Shown here piece after piece: positions 1 to 10,526 of a DNA stretch of 64,000 nucleotides (positions within the stretch are counted from its first letter, which is position 1; each line of letters begins with the position of its first letter). The stretch lies in contig NW_006921532.1 in assembly GCF_000340215.1 (NCBI RefSeq), forward strand, positions 6,108,681-6,172,680, read 5' to 3'. Made by a program: the position numbers and the translations under genes. This DNA is from Pseudocercospora fijiensis CIRAD86 (taxonomy: Eukaryota > Ascomycota > Dothideomycetes > Mycosphaerellales > Mycosphaerellaceae). A model generated the notes under the pieces. That model was not told the origin of the DNA. It was given only the letters and a program-made list of their open reading frames with translations, and ran no database searches.

Positions 1-600
1 AAGCTAATGCTATATCGGGGCATACTAATAAATAATACTATCTATATCGGTAAGGTCGAATTCGGCATAGCTAAATTCTAGATAGTAGGTACTAAAGAGA
101 TCCTTGCCGATAAGGGTCTTAAGCTCTATATATACAATACGAGCGCTAAATAGGCGTTCTTCTAGGAAGGCATCGAGGAGAGACTTAAGGTTTCTGTTAT
201 ACCGCTTAGATCGCCTCGTTAAGACGCGTAGTTAATCCTAGGTTACGTCCTGCTAGGCCTTCTTGCCTAGCTTGCTAACTAGGAACTTTATAAGGTACGG
301 TATAGTAATCTTATGCTTATTTATAAGCTCCTTAATCTCTTTGTAGTACTTATCGCGGTTCCTCTTCCCGCGAGCGGCCGCTATAAGGCGCTCTTCTTCG
401 GTAAGAGGCTAGTCTGCCTCTTTACTATCTTCTTCGCTAGCTTTATTACTATCTTTATTACTATCTTCTTCGTTACTATCGCGAAGCTCGAGATCTTCCT
501 CGTCGTCGGATATCTCTTTATCCTTCTCGCTAAGGTCTTTATCTATAGATGCCTTATCCTAGAAGTTACTAATCTTATCTATCCCGGCTAGTCTAACTAA
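1..600 (-). pseudogene. RIP-mutated remnant of an unrecognised charged protein
   Basis: Read on the - strand, this stretch gives a long coding-like frame broken only by TAG/TAA. There is an acidic segment (around 440-560, many Asp/Glu/Ser/Lys), then a basic segment of the KRNRDKYYKEIKELINKHK type (around 300-390), then a more hydrophobic part near positions 1-200. The stops sit where CAG/CAA or TGG codons are expected, the pattern left by RIP. The + strand ORF at 313-591 is its hydrophobic shadow. I do not recognise the family; it may belong to a transposon whose remainder lies to the left of the window. Confidence 0.4.
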
Positions 601-819
601 TTAATCTAGAGGGTTAGAGAGAATGCCGCCGCTGCTTAGATAGATTAGTAGATCGGTCTGTGCGCCTATAAGAATAGTCTGTTTCTTAGGTCCTCTAGGC
701 AAAGTAGTATCGTCGTCTAGGCTAGTTATATTCTTATTATAGTTATAAGCGATAGCACTACTAACTAGGTTATTATTAGATAGTAGAACCGAGGTTAAGG
801 AGGATAGATCGTCGCTCGA

Positions 820-1012
820 TATATTAGCAGCAGTAGCAGCTATAGTAGTAGCGGTACTAGTAGCTATAGTAGTAGTAGTACTAGTAGCTATAGTAGCAGC
901 GGTGCTAGCAGCTATAGTAGTAGCTATAGTAGCAGCGGTGCTAGCAGCGGTCTCTTAGCTATAGTAGTAGCGGTAGTAGTAGCGGTCTCCTAGCTATAGT
1001 AGTAGTACTAGT
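820..1012. repeat. Low-complexity (AGTAGC/AGCTATAGT) repeat
   Basis: Degenerate tandem units built from agtagcagctatagt-like words. On the + strand they would encode a Ser/Tyr/Gly-rich tract. It joins two differently oriented RIP-mutated coding remnants. Confidence 0.7.
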
Positions 1013-1020
1013 AGCGACTT

Positions 1021-1545
1021 TTAGGTATTTTAACCTTAGCTTTAGAGTCGCGTCTGCTATATAGTAGCAACTTAATAACTATACCTCGGATAGACTTATA
1101 CTATATATAAAAGGTGTTTAGAAATAGTCTACGAAGGACCTCGAAGTATCGAGTCGGCTATAGGAAGGTTATTAATTGCCCTCGAAGGCTATAGAGCGGT
1201 TAGTAGGCGTCGGACGGAATTTTCGCCTATTTAAATAATAATTACTAGCGTTAGGAGAAGGACCTCTAAGTATTAGCTAGGCGATACGGTATATTATATA
1301 TTAAGGTGTTTCTAGTAGTATAGCTAGCCGCCTAGCAATCCGGATAGCTATAGTCGAGTCGGCTTAGTAGAATAGCGAAAACTTAACGCGCTAACGTCGT
1401 ATAGACTTATTTAGTAGGTAGAATAAAGCGCAATTAGTAGGGCTACAATCTCCGCTATTTAGATTATTATATTTGCGTAGTCGCGAAAAAGTAGTACGTC
1501 GCAGGCTAGTTTAGCACGGCTTGTTCTCAGGCTTATAGGCGAAGA
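1021..1545 (+). pseudogene. RIP-mutated coding remnant, family unknown
   Basis: One + strand frame is protein-like across about 170 codons (leucine, arginine and serine rich; includes short runs such as KAIERLVGVGRNFRLFK) but is interrupted by TAG/TAA at presumed Gln/Trp positions. The CpA-poor composition ends at about 1500-1620, where ordinary gene-island sequence starts. No domain recognised; probably transposon-derived. Confidence 0.35.
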
Positions 1546-1661
1546 ATTATTAGGTGTGTTTGTAATTGGCTGGTCGGAAGGTTCGGAAGCTAGCCCTAAT
1601 TACTAATCTATCTATCACGTGCACTCGGTCGCAGTTTGATTCTTCATGCCCACAAGCCTGA

Positions 1662-2478
1662 TGGGAGGTAGGTTGGCATGGAGCAACTACTCTGACTACT
1701 CCGGCGCCTTCAAGGCTCGCGGGCTGGGGAGGCGAGCAAGGAGTTCTCGGCCTCCAGCGAACAGGTGCACAGACTATATGCTGTCCAAAGTAAGTACGCT
1801 GCTGTTCCTCTCGAAACCGAGCAGATGCTGACTGTTTGTCTCAGCTCGTGGACATTAGGGGGCTTCGTCCAGTGCTTATCTAGCCTCTCTACCACGCAAA
1901 GTGGGAGCTATTGCATACCTGAGAGTGACCGGACTATATCGTACCTCTACCGTCCGACGAGAACTTCCTACACTCAGGCGGCCTACACCACTCCTGCTGT
2001 TTTGCTCTACAACGATTCGATACTACCTATTGGAGTCCAGAAGGAGAACAGACTCTCTAGAAACGCCAAGATCGCCATTGCTGTGGTCGTGCCTATAGTC
2101 ACTATAGTCTTGATCGCCGCCCTGGTTGTTTTCTGCTTGAAGCGAAGGCGGCGCAAACGGGCGAACATTGCAGAGGGCAGGATCGAGCGCTCTAAAGATT
2201 CGCATGCCTCACTCGAGGTGCACCACGCCGTGACAGAAGATCCTGCTTCTGATGCCTTGCATTCGAGTGGTCCCGCGGAACTTGGAAGTACTGGTCAAAA
2301 CTATCCACATGAGCCGCAGGTAGATCAGCCTTCCTACGCTTTCAAGCGTCAAGACGCGATGAATCGTAGCAGGGTCGAGCTTGAAGATTCTGGCCGAGCT
2401 GAAATTGGCCATTCGACACGAGCGCCGGCAGAAGTGCCTGGAGTACTCCAACCTGGCTCTGGTCAGACGCGGAAATGA
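1662..2478 (+). CDS. Single-pass membrane protein with Cys-containing ectodomain, 5' end unclear
   Basis: Exon 2 (1845-2478) follows a well-formed 55-nt intron (1790-1844: GTAAGT donor, GCTGAC branch, TCTCAG acceptor). Splicing joins a frame reading TICCP to one reading NSWTLGGFVQC, giving a short Cys-containing ectodomain. It is followed by a 20+ residue hydrophobic helix (AKIAIAVVVPIVTIVLIAA...) and a KRRRRKR stop-transfer cluster, then a polar cytoplasmic tail of about 110 residues. This layout is common in fungal single-TM surface proteins. The start is uncertain. The upstream frame is open only from 1662. Alternatively ATG at 1646 with an intron 1668-1740 keeps phase. No clear signal peptide is left, and the RIP-block edge lies just upstream, so the 5' end may be truncated. 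Confidence 0.6.
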
Positions 2479-2674
2479 AGTTCGCTATGTGCACCTGCCC
2501 TGGATGTAGGAAGGTGCTGCTGGACTCGAGTTGGTGACATCAGACTGTCGACAGATACATGCAATCGGTTCCATATGCTTGTTCTCAACGGCTCGGCAGC
2601 ATCAGCACCACTTGTGCGCGCGTCTTGGACATGGCTTCCGCCTCTGCCTTCGCCATCTAAATCCACCAACAAAG

Positions 2675-3833
2675 ATGTCGTCAGTAGCGACAAGCGCCGA
2701 CTCGGCTACAAAAGAGGAGGAAATATTCGACATCATCCTCATCGTCGGCGCAGAAAATGAAAAGCTACGCGCCTCCTCAGCAGTGCTCAGCGCCAACTCG
2801 CCCGTCTTCGCCGCCATGTTCGGCCCCAACTTTTCAGAAGGACAGCAGCTGCGAGACCCTAGCCGGAAAGATCCCGTCCAGATCAAGCTGCCCGAAGATG
2901 ATGCTCATGGAATGCGCTTGCTCAATGGCGTTTTGCACAATGTGGGCATGATCCGCAGCGGATGGTGCTATGGCGGCTGGGAAACGCACATATCCGAGCT
3001 CGAGAAATTCGCCGTACTCGCAGCAAAATATATGTGTCAAGATGCCGCAAGATCTCGAGCGGGCGAATGGATCGATGTTCAGATCAAAAGACTTTTGGGA
3101 CTGCTCGATGCAGGTGCGAGTGCGAGTGTTGACTATGAATTTGTACAAGTCCTTAAAGCTATCGATCTCCTTGACGACCATGTCCGCTTCGCCTACCTCT
3201 CGAACAATCTTGGTCGTAGAGGCTGGTCTCTGGATCAAGCGTTCGCTGACGCCCAGGATGAGTGGTTGATGAAATTTCTTGGTGAGTGCCCTCGCTCCGT
3301 ATAAGCTACGCGCGCAAAAAAAAAAACTAACCACGGCAGACCACTACGAGAGAAGCAAGGACACGGCAATTCGAAAGCTCGGCGACATGCTTGATCAGAT
3401 CGGTGAGACCGTCTTACGCCACACCATCCAAACGTACGGAGCCTCACCACCCGGTCGTCATCGTGGTCTGCAATGCATCTCGACGAGAAATCTGGCATCA
3501 TGGCTACTAGAAGAGCTAGCCAATGGGCAATTATGGCCGCCTGAAAAGCGTCCGGCCACTTTGCCAGCACTCTTGGATAGGCTGCAATGCTATCGGACAA
3601 ACATCGTGTCTTGGCGATGCTATCAGGATTTGTGGGGATGTCTTCGTTGGAATTTCCCCGGTAAAAGACTTTCTTGCACCTCACAATCGGTCGTTAGTGA
3701 TACGCATAATGGAATTAAGGATGCTCAGGATTTTGCTGAGAAGGTTTTTGTTGGAGTCTTGCATGGCTGCTTTCGGGGTGGTTGTAAGGATGAGCGCGGC
3801 TGTTGTCGTGAAGGTCATGACGGTTGTGTGTAG
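2675..3833 (+). CDS. BTB/POZ domain protein
   Basis: Exons 2675-3281 and 3340-3833; the 58-nt intron has a GTGAGT donor, a CTAAC branch and a GGCAG acceptor, and the join is phase-consistent (366 aa). Residues about 15-95 carry a BTB fold signature: FDIILIVG, LRASSAVLSANSPVFAAMFGPNFSEGQ, then LPEDDAHGMRLLNGVLH. Helical sequence follows. BTB proteins of this fungal type are thought to dimerise or act as cullin-3 adaptors, but no partner domain (Kelch, MATH) is visible. The last 45 residues are Gly/Cys-rich and less convincing, so the 3' end could be spliced differently. A second, broken BTB gene lies at 18.5 kb. Confidence 0.75.
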
Positions 3834-4185
3834 TAATGGCGCTGATGGGAGACGTGTTGATGGGGTTTGATGCAGATGAGAGCACGAATTACTGTGAGAC
3901 TAAAGGCATTGAAATCAGAGGCGATGTAGCAGAGTGTGCGGTGTGTGAAACAGGAGATACCATGTATCAGAGAGATGGAATCATTGTACTGCACGTCGCT
4001 CTCTCCCAATTCCCCTAATCTCTCCTGATGTCCTTGTCTTCATTCAACATCAGCTCAATCAAGACTTATAACGTACGCTGTCTACGTGTCCTACCTACAT
4101 CTCCGCAGACATCACGTCCACGAGGTCTGCAAACCTCAAAAACCTCCCCATGATGGGGCAATCATCTCGCGACAATCTGTCTTCA
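3834..4185. other. Intergenic, nothing recognised
   Basis: Convergent space between the BTB gene and the coiled-coil gene. No RNA gene, repeat or convincing ORF seen. Confidence 0.6.
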
Positions 4186-5340
4186 CTAGCAAGTGACCAC
4201 AACCGTTAGATAAGTATCCTCCTCTCCGCTCCAAAAGCGGCCATGAGTTATAAAGATATCTTCATCACGGGCATGACCATATCTGTATGTACTATTAATG
4301 TGATTGATTAGCAGTCTCAAAAGCTTCGGGTTAATCTTAGGCTTCTGGTCTAGGTGAGCATAGTCAACGACAAGGCAATTCGGAAAGAAATCTTTATCTT
4401 GTGCGTTGCTGGGAGTAGTCCGAAACCCAGCGCCGCGTAGAGTCGAGGTGGTCATATATCTCATTATGAAGGCCCGAAATGGAAGTTTCTAATTGATCAG
4501 AAGTGACAAAATGGCGCTGATGTTCGGCCGCCATAGATTGATGTTTGTGGCGCAATGTGCTGACTTCGTTCTGCACGTTCGTTACGTGGGCATTGGTGCT
4601 ATGCATCTCGGTGGTGATACGAGATTCCATTTCATCAGAAGTGACAAAGCGGCGCTGATCCTCGACAATCGAACGCTGTGTGCGGCGCAAAGTGCCGACT
4701 TCATCCCGCATGTCTGTTATGGATGTATTGATGGTGTCGGTGTTGGCGGTGATGTGATCTTCCATTTCGTCAAAAGTGACGAAGTAGCGTTGTTCCTCCT
4801 CTATTGAATGCTGTCTGCGGGTGACTGCGCGGATGGAGTTCTGTGCGTCCGTAATGCGCATATTCGTGGCCTCGGCGTCGGCGATGGTTGTAGGAGGAGG
4901 TTGTGCTAGATGATCTTGAACATGCTGCATCTGGACTGTGAGGTCTGCAGATTCTGACCCAACTGCTGCAAGAGCCGCGCCTTGCCCATCAACAAGTGCT
5001 TCTTTCTTGCAAAGACTTGACGCTGCTATCCAAAGCGCGAGTCTTCTGATCTTGCGCCTGGACTTTGTTACGCAAGGCTCGGACATCGTGCTGCTCAGAA
5101 ATGATCTTTTCTAGCGCCGTCATTCTCTCCCCAAAGGCACGAATTTGTGATTTTCGCGCATCGCAGTCCTTCTCGAGACCGTATACCTTAGTGCGAAGAT
5201 TCTGATTCTCACTCTCGAGAGTGGCGATCCGATTATGGGCCGCTTGAACATTTCCATCGGTCTCGATTTGCTGCCGGCCTAGTTTTTGGGCCCTTTTCTT
5301 CTTCTCTGGCTCCTTCCTTCGGGTATCCGTAGATCACATG
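4186..5340 (-). pseudogene. Coiled-coil repeat protein, frame broken
   Basis: The - strand encodes a continuous-looking charged coiled-coil protein, but in three successive frames. Part 1 (about 5335-5000) reads KEPEKKKRAQKLGRQQ ... RIATLESENQNLRTKV. Part 2 (about 5000-4394) holds three repeats of about 45 residues starting R-[YRH]-FVT. Part 3 (about 4430-4186) reads DKDFFPNCLVVDYAHLDQ ... FITHGRFWSGEEDTY. Neither transition has usable GT..AG sites at intron length, so I read two frameshifts near 5000 and 4410. An intron may precede part 1 (GTAGCT donor near 5394, GCTAACG branch). Function unknown; the heptad-like pattern suggests oligomerisation. If the shifts are assembly errors, this is an intact gene. 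Confidence 0.5.
4490..4800 (-). repeat. Three in-frame repeats of 135-138 bp
   Basis: Similar words recur at about 4495, 4634 and 4769 on the + strand (aagtgacaaa..ggcgctgat and variants). They encode the repeated FVTxDEME / FVTSDQLE coiled-coil unit. Confidence 0.75.
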
Positions 5341-5413
5341 TTGATTCTTGGCCCGTTAGCTTGCAATTTGCAGTGCGAATGTTTAGTGGAGCTACCTCCT
5401 TCTCAGGCTCTTT

Positions 5414-6080
5414 ATGGTGACTTCTTCCGCCCCGTAAGATCGAGGCAGACAAGGCAGCACGCAAGACCAAAGCGGAGCATGAGCGTCGATTGCGCGATTT
5501 TCGGGAAGCCAGATGGACTCAGCCGGAGGATGGTGCTTTTCCAGGCTGGTAGAACTCAGCCATGCTCGAGTATGGGCTCGCAGATCGATGCTCAAGGTGG
5601 ACGGTCGCCGCTGCCTTCGACGAAGTGGATGAACTGGAGAGAAGGAGAGAGCTCGCTCAGATTGGCAACGTGGTATGCTCTTCGGAATAGAGTTTGGCCG
5701 CTGACATAAGTGAGACAGGGGTTGCGAATGGAGCACGCAAGGAAGAACACCTCGTCTCTGCTCCGAATTCTTTCTACGCGAAACAAGCTGGCCTTCTACC
5801 CTTCTTTCGATCATCAAGTGGACTAGATCAATCGGCATCGCAGGTGGACGGACCATCTCGCGCCCTATGCGAACAGCCTCTCAGCAATGGAGACCAGGCT
5901 GATGATCAAGCTGCACGCCCTTATCCAATAGGCTTCTTCCTGCTTGCGGCGTATACTCAGGCTGGTGGCGGTTTTCCGACCTTCGCAGCCTGTTCCCATC
6001 GGACGACGCCGTCTGGTAGCCTTGTGGCAAACGCGACAACACGCAGAGCGAACGTACACGCAACCTAGTCTCTGCTTGGT
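5414..6080 (+). pseudogene. Degenerate charged-protein coding remnant
   Basis: From about 5433 the + strand reads a highly charged, protein-like frame (IEADKAARKTKAEHERRL, then DFREARWTQPEDGAFPGW). It is stopped by TAG near 5550 and continues (FDEVDELERRRELAQIGNVV) to another TAG near 5686; further protein-like patches in shifted frames run to about 6080. ATG at 5414 is out of phase by one base. The opposite strand also has a long open frame (5392-5856), so the orientation is a judgement. No domain recognised. Confidence 0.3.
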
Positions 6081-6130
6081 GGAGACAGACTCGTGATGCT
6101 CGGCACTTCTTTCAAGCTCTTGAAGCAAGG

Positions 6131-6473
6131 ACGAGCGGGGTCGGTAAACTACAGCTCACTGCTCACGCTTACGCTCTTACAACCTTATCCTCTCGCATTA
6201 TCTCGGCTTGTGGCGTGGTCAAAGGAGCTAAAGACGGCATCTCAAGACTCAACCAAAGTGGATGTGCAGAACCGTCTCCAAACGTAGGGAGGGATATCTG
6301 CAGGACAACTTCTGAACCAATGAGCAAACTACAGCTGCTCATCCCCATTAGCTCTGACCACCAAGCTGAATGGTAAACTTGACCAGGATACTGCTCACTT
6401 ACATATACCTCCATACTCCTCGTTGTTCCCTTATCGTCAGAACACTCCCGATCAACAATCGTCGACACTCATC
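6131..6473. other. Upstream region of the aldolase gene
   Basis: No convincing coding frame. It is expected to hold the aldolase promoter and 5' leader; no clear TATA box seen. Confidence 0.5.
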
Positions 6474-7401
6474 ATGGCTCCAGTATCTACTCAAGACCAG
6501 GCGCCCGCCTCCAATGGCCACGTCAAGAAGCAGCCGGCTTTCAAGAAGACAGCGGGTGCTGCAGTCGACCCCGGCTTTACCGGACCGGCGAAGCTCGAGT
6601 TCAAGAACAAGTATGAGGAGCGGGAATACATCAAGGGCCGACTTGCCTGCGCATACCGATTGCTTGGTCACTATGGGCTCAATGAAGGTCCCGCTGGACA
6701 CATTACAGTCAGAGATCCCATTGAGCCGGAAACCTTCTGGGTTAACCCTTTTGGAGTCGACTTCAACTTGATCAACAAAAGTGATCTCCTTCGAGTCGAT
6801 CACGAAGGCAACATCCTGGACCATGGTCGTGTCAAGCTTTTGAACAGATCTGCGTTCCTGATTCATGGGGCAATTCATGCGGCCAGACCGGACGTCCAAT
6901 GTGCAGCGCATACCCATTCAGTCCATGGCCGTGCCTGGTGCGCCCAAGGCAGGAAGCTTGATTACATCACAATGGAAGCATGCCTATTTTGGAATGTGAG
7001 TATTGGCGTCCAGTCCTCCTCAAGAGCTCGAACTAACTGTCGCTCAGGACCACGTCGTGTTCGAAGGCAAGGGGCTCGTTCTGGCCGAAGACGAAGGTCG
7101 CGACATTGCAGAAGCTCTCGGCGACAAGAAGGCAGCTCTACTTCGCAACCACGGAATACTGACAGTGGGTCAGACAATCGAGGAAGCAGTAAATTGGTTT
7201 TACGCCCTCGACAAAGTCTGCTACGTTCAATTGCTAGCAGATGCCGCAGCCTCTGGTCGAGGTCTCGAAACGAGCAAGCTCAGCGAAGAAGAAGCTGAAT
7301 ACACTCGTAATTCAGTGGGCACGCCTAGAGCTGGTTACTTTGCCGGGAAAATGATGATGGATTTCATTGATGAGCTGACTGAGAAGAAGTATATGCAGTG
7401 A
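6474..7401 (+). CDS. Class II aldolase/adducin N-terminal domain protein
   Basis: Exons 6474-6995 and 7048-7401, separated by a 52-nt phase-0 intron (GTGAGT ... CTAAC ... CTCAG); 291 aa. The class II aldolase/adducin fold is shown by GHITVRDP (about residue 75), NPFG (91-94), the metal site HTH at residues 146-148 within RPDVQCAAHTHSVHG, and a third ligand His209 in RNHGILTVG. Family members cleave or epimerise phosphorylated sugars with a divalent metal. Fungal cytosolic members of this length mostly have unassigned substrates, so I give none. Start chosen at ATG 6474 (ATCATGGCT context); the first 40 residues are a polar extension. Intact. Confidence 0.93.
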
Positions 7402-8328
7402 TTTATTTCTACTCTTCCTCTCCTTCACCTCGAGCCGTCGACATTTCTCCTCTCACGATAATCATTTGCCTGAAGCCATTCCCTCGCTCCAGCTCTAGAC
7501 GACCACTGGGTAGATGCTCGAGCTGTCTTCGCAAGTGGACCCATACGATTTTGCTCATATACATCGACTCGAGCTCATCAGTGACGCAGTGCTGTTTGCA
7601 TAATAGCCACTCTCTTCGAGATACGGGACGACTTTGCAAGCGGGCTTTGCCTGTGAAGTGAAGCCTTACCCTTTGCTCTTAGCTCACCTATGGAATCTCA
7701 CCCATGCTTCCGCTCGAGCTCATCACATGTGCTGTGCTGCTTGTATAACGACTACATTCTTTAGGTTCCTGGCCCGCTTCTGAAGCGCTAGGCGTCTGTG
7801 AGGTGATATTTAACCATTTCGTCGTAGCTCACCTTTGCGGCTCCACTTCACCTACGCCTCTCCGTGTGCCTTAGTACTATATTCTGTATCCACTCTGCTT
7901 CAATTGCCGCTGAGTATGGCATGAAAGTGAGTAGATAACTTGTCAAGAGAATCATTTTGAGTGTACCTGGCAGACTTCACTTCCGTTTTACTGCAATGCC
8001 TGCACGTTCAGCGTTGCGTCATACCGCTAGCGTCGTACGTATTATATCTGTGAACGGCCTCGCAGACTTCGGCTTCGAGCGCTTCCGTGTGATGCTCCAC
8101 TTGGAAGTTCGTGTACACCGAGTCCGCTCACCTCACTTATAAACCAACGCTCCGCACTTCGACTTTCTGCATTTGCACAAATTTACGACGCGAACGCCGG
8201 CGTACATCTCACACGTCAGAAGCGACTAGCACATGCTCATCAAAACTTGTGACTTTCTTGTGACGCGACGAGATGGTGTCATTCTTCCAGTTCGCGCATA
8301 GCCTTTCGAACCATCTTCCGCATACATC
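7402..8328. other. Intergenic region with a degenerate tandem duplication
   Basis: No gene supported. Holds the aldolase 3' region, a diverged duplication (see 7568-7857) and the upstream region of the F-box-like gene. Short ORFs here look random. Confidence 0.55.
7568..7857. repeat. Diverged tandem duplication, unit about 145 bp
   Basis: ctcgagctcatca starts at 7568 and again at 7713. Both copies continue with similar gtgctg.ttg.ataa sequence, then tgtga.gtga, then tagctcacct, in the same order. Confidence 0.5.
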
Positions 8329-9030
8329 ATGGCACTAACTCCAGCAGCCATGGCGACCATACCTACAGCAGCCCACCGGCTCTTCAACATCCCAGAGCTC
8401 GTGGAAAACATTCTCAGAGCGTTCATGATATCCGACCACTTCTTCGGGACCAACATCACAACCACGATCCTCACACTCTTCCGCCTTCAAGGCATCAATC
8501 GCGTCGTCAAGAACGTCATCACCTGCGTCGCTTACTTTCAGCGCTTGCTTTTCGTCCAGCCGCACAGCGCCATCATCAAAGATCCCAGCTTCGTGCTTCG
8601 CCATCAGTTACACATCAATCCCTTCCTCGCCGTGGGCTTCCAACCGATACATCACATCTTCTCGCCATTCGAGTTTCACGGGTGGGGGATGCCAGTCGGG
8701 CGTGTCTTGCTTCGTTTCAAATTGGTGGTTTGTTCCTTCCAGAACTGGGTGCCTGCAGAGAGTGCGCTATTGCGGATATGGAAACGAACTCAAAGATCCT
8801 GGCGAATGATCAAGCTCTCTTACACCGGCGATAGCATTGATGTCAGGCTGATCATTCAGTGCAGCTTGCGAGGAGTTCTTGCGGCGCATAGGATGTCGCT
8901 TGCATCAACGGCAGACCTGGGCGAGGTCATGGATATTTGCGGCGAGATGGCACTATTGAGCAGGTTTATTCTGGATGAGACGCTAGAATTAATGACTGTG
9001 GGTGAGGACTGGGCTGAGATTTACGGATAG
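8329..9030 (+). CDS. F-box-like domain protein
   Basis: Uninterrupted 233-aa ORF. Residues about 12-75 fit a degenerate F-box: HRLFNIPELVENILRAF, then LFRLQGINRVVKNVITCVAYFQRLLFVQP, the pattern of short single-exon F-box-like proteins that are multicopy in Mycosphaerellales. F-box proteins link substrates to SCF ubiquitin ligases through Skp1, but the usual Leu-Pro at the start of the box is replaced by Ile-Pro and no substrate-binding repeat is visible. The C-terminal 130 residues have no recognised domain. The role as an SCF subunit is inferred from family only. Confidence 0.65.
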   Translation: MALTPAAMATIPTAAHRLFNIPELVENILRAFMISDHFFGTNITTTILTLFRLQGINRVVKNVITCVAYFQRLLFVQPHSAIIKDPSFVLRHQLHINPFLAVGFQPIHHIFSPFEFHGWGMPVGRVLLRFKLVVCSFQNWVPAESALLRIWKRTQRSWRMIKLSYTGDSIDVRLIIQCSLRGVLAAHRMSLASTADLGEVMDICGEMALLSRFILDETLELMTVGEDWAEIYG

Positions 9031-10526
9031 GTCTAAAGCGCCAAATCAGCCGTACTTTACATTTCCCACTGTACGATAGGCAGGCGCAAAGAACGTTTTG
9101 GGGAGTCACAATACCATGATATCACATTTTTGTCAGATGAATCTCAGTCAAGCCCATTCCACGGAATTAGGAAGTGCTCCGGCTTATTTGCCATCATTGG
9201 TTTGTTCTGCGCCTGGGACGGATACCGTGAGCTCGTCAAGTGCAAGCGGACAGTTACAGCTGCATCTTGTGCTGCTGTTGTCAAGGCGATGACATGTGCT
9301 AAAGGGCTTCTATGGGTTGTAAGAGTCGAAGCTAACAATTTCGAAGGCCTGGATAGTGGTAAATAGCTGAACGCTAAAGCGATCGAAGTGAGTAAGGTAG
9401 ACGTACTCGGCGCAAGTGAAGTCAAAGCCCATGCCCTTCGCGTAGTACAGGCAAGAAGCTTCTATAGCTCATTGAAATAGTAAGTGCTTACGAGAAAGTC
9501 GGGTCATGCTAGATCGAGTACTGGGCATGAGCGGCGACTGCCCTCGAACTTTGTGAAAAGCTACAAGTCATCTCTCTGCTGTTGATTCAGTGCAAAGCTG
9601 CGGCAATTCTGATGTAGTGAGAGGTGACCAAATGCCACTCTTAGCAAAATGAAGGCCTCGCGAAACTCGAGTGTTCCATGTCAAGTGAGGTGAACCGTGT
9701 AAGTGTTAAGCCTCTCCTCACACATATATACGCTCAGAGGTCTAGGGCGCAGACAGGCTGATAGATCGAAAGCCTGGCCAAAGGCTCGGTCCTCGTACGC
9801 ATACAGGGAGCTTCTGCCTGAAGCTGGCTTCCAATGATGGCAATTTCTCGGGTCATGGTGACCAGAGCTCGTTAGATAGGTGAGGGACTCAAGCGCAGTG
9901 AGTGCTTAGGGCGGTTGCGGCAGAATGTACATATGTTTGGTGTTTGTGAAATTGTGAGAGAACGAGAAGCAATCGGGAGAGAAAAGTTCAATCTCCGAGC
10001 GATTATTCTAGTGCTGTCTTGGCGTGCACGTGCCATTGCCAAGAGGCCACTTTGATGGCAGCCTTCATCCACCTCATCAGCTCTGGCCTCGACACTCACT
10101 GAATCTCGATATCGTGTGCACGATATGATAGGCGCAATATCATCTCTAAATGGTCCGAAAATGGCATCGTGGCGCTCCAGAAGGGCCAGAAAAGTTCCCC
10201 GACCTCGAAAGGAACTTTCAACAACTTTCAATCAGCAATTTTCATGCCGGGGCCTTCGCTCTTTAAGCGTCTCTTGCCGCTGAATATCGAAGTTTTGAGA
10301 GAGATCGGCTATCGTGATTGATATGTCAGAGAACTGAACCAGCTCACCATCTTCCTCTTCGCTTGCAGGGCAAGTGGGGACAGGAAGCACGAAGCTCGCT
10401 CTGCCGTCATCAGCTGCTTCGATGTCGGAACCCGTTTTACCACTTCAGACGTCGGATCTCTTTATCACACATCCACAACGACCATCCATCATGTTTTTGA
10501 GCGCTCCCGACTCATAAAACCTCACA
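9031..10526. other. Long intergenic region without a supported gene
   Basis: Weak competing ORFs on both strands near 9130-9425 and a - strand ORF at 9872-10231, none with a recognisable domain or convincing splice partner. No tRNA-like or repeat structure seen. The right end should hold the hydrolase promoter. Confidence 0.5.

Noticed and set aside
313..591. 92-aa hydrophobic + strand ORF resembling a membrane protein
   Set aside because: Antisense of an acidic/basic - strand coding remnant in RIP-mutated DNA; hydrophobicity is a complement artefact.
820..1012. CRISPR-like array
   Set aside because: Eukaryotic DNA; low-complexity tandem words without unique spacers.
9144..9425. 93-aa - strand ORF as a gene
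   Set aside because: Competes with an overlapping + strand ORF of similar length, no domain, no splice partner.
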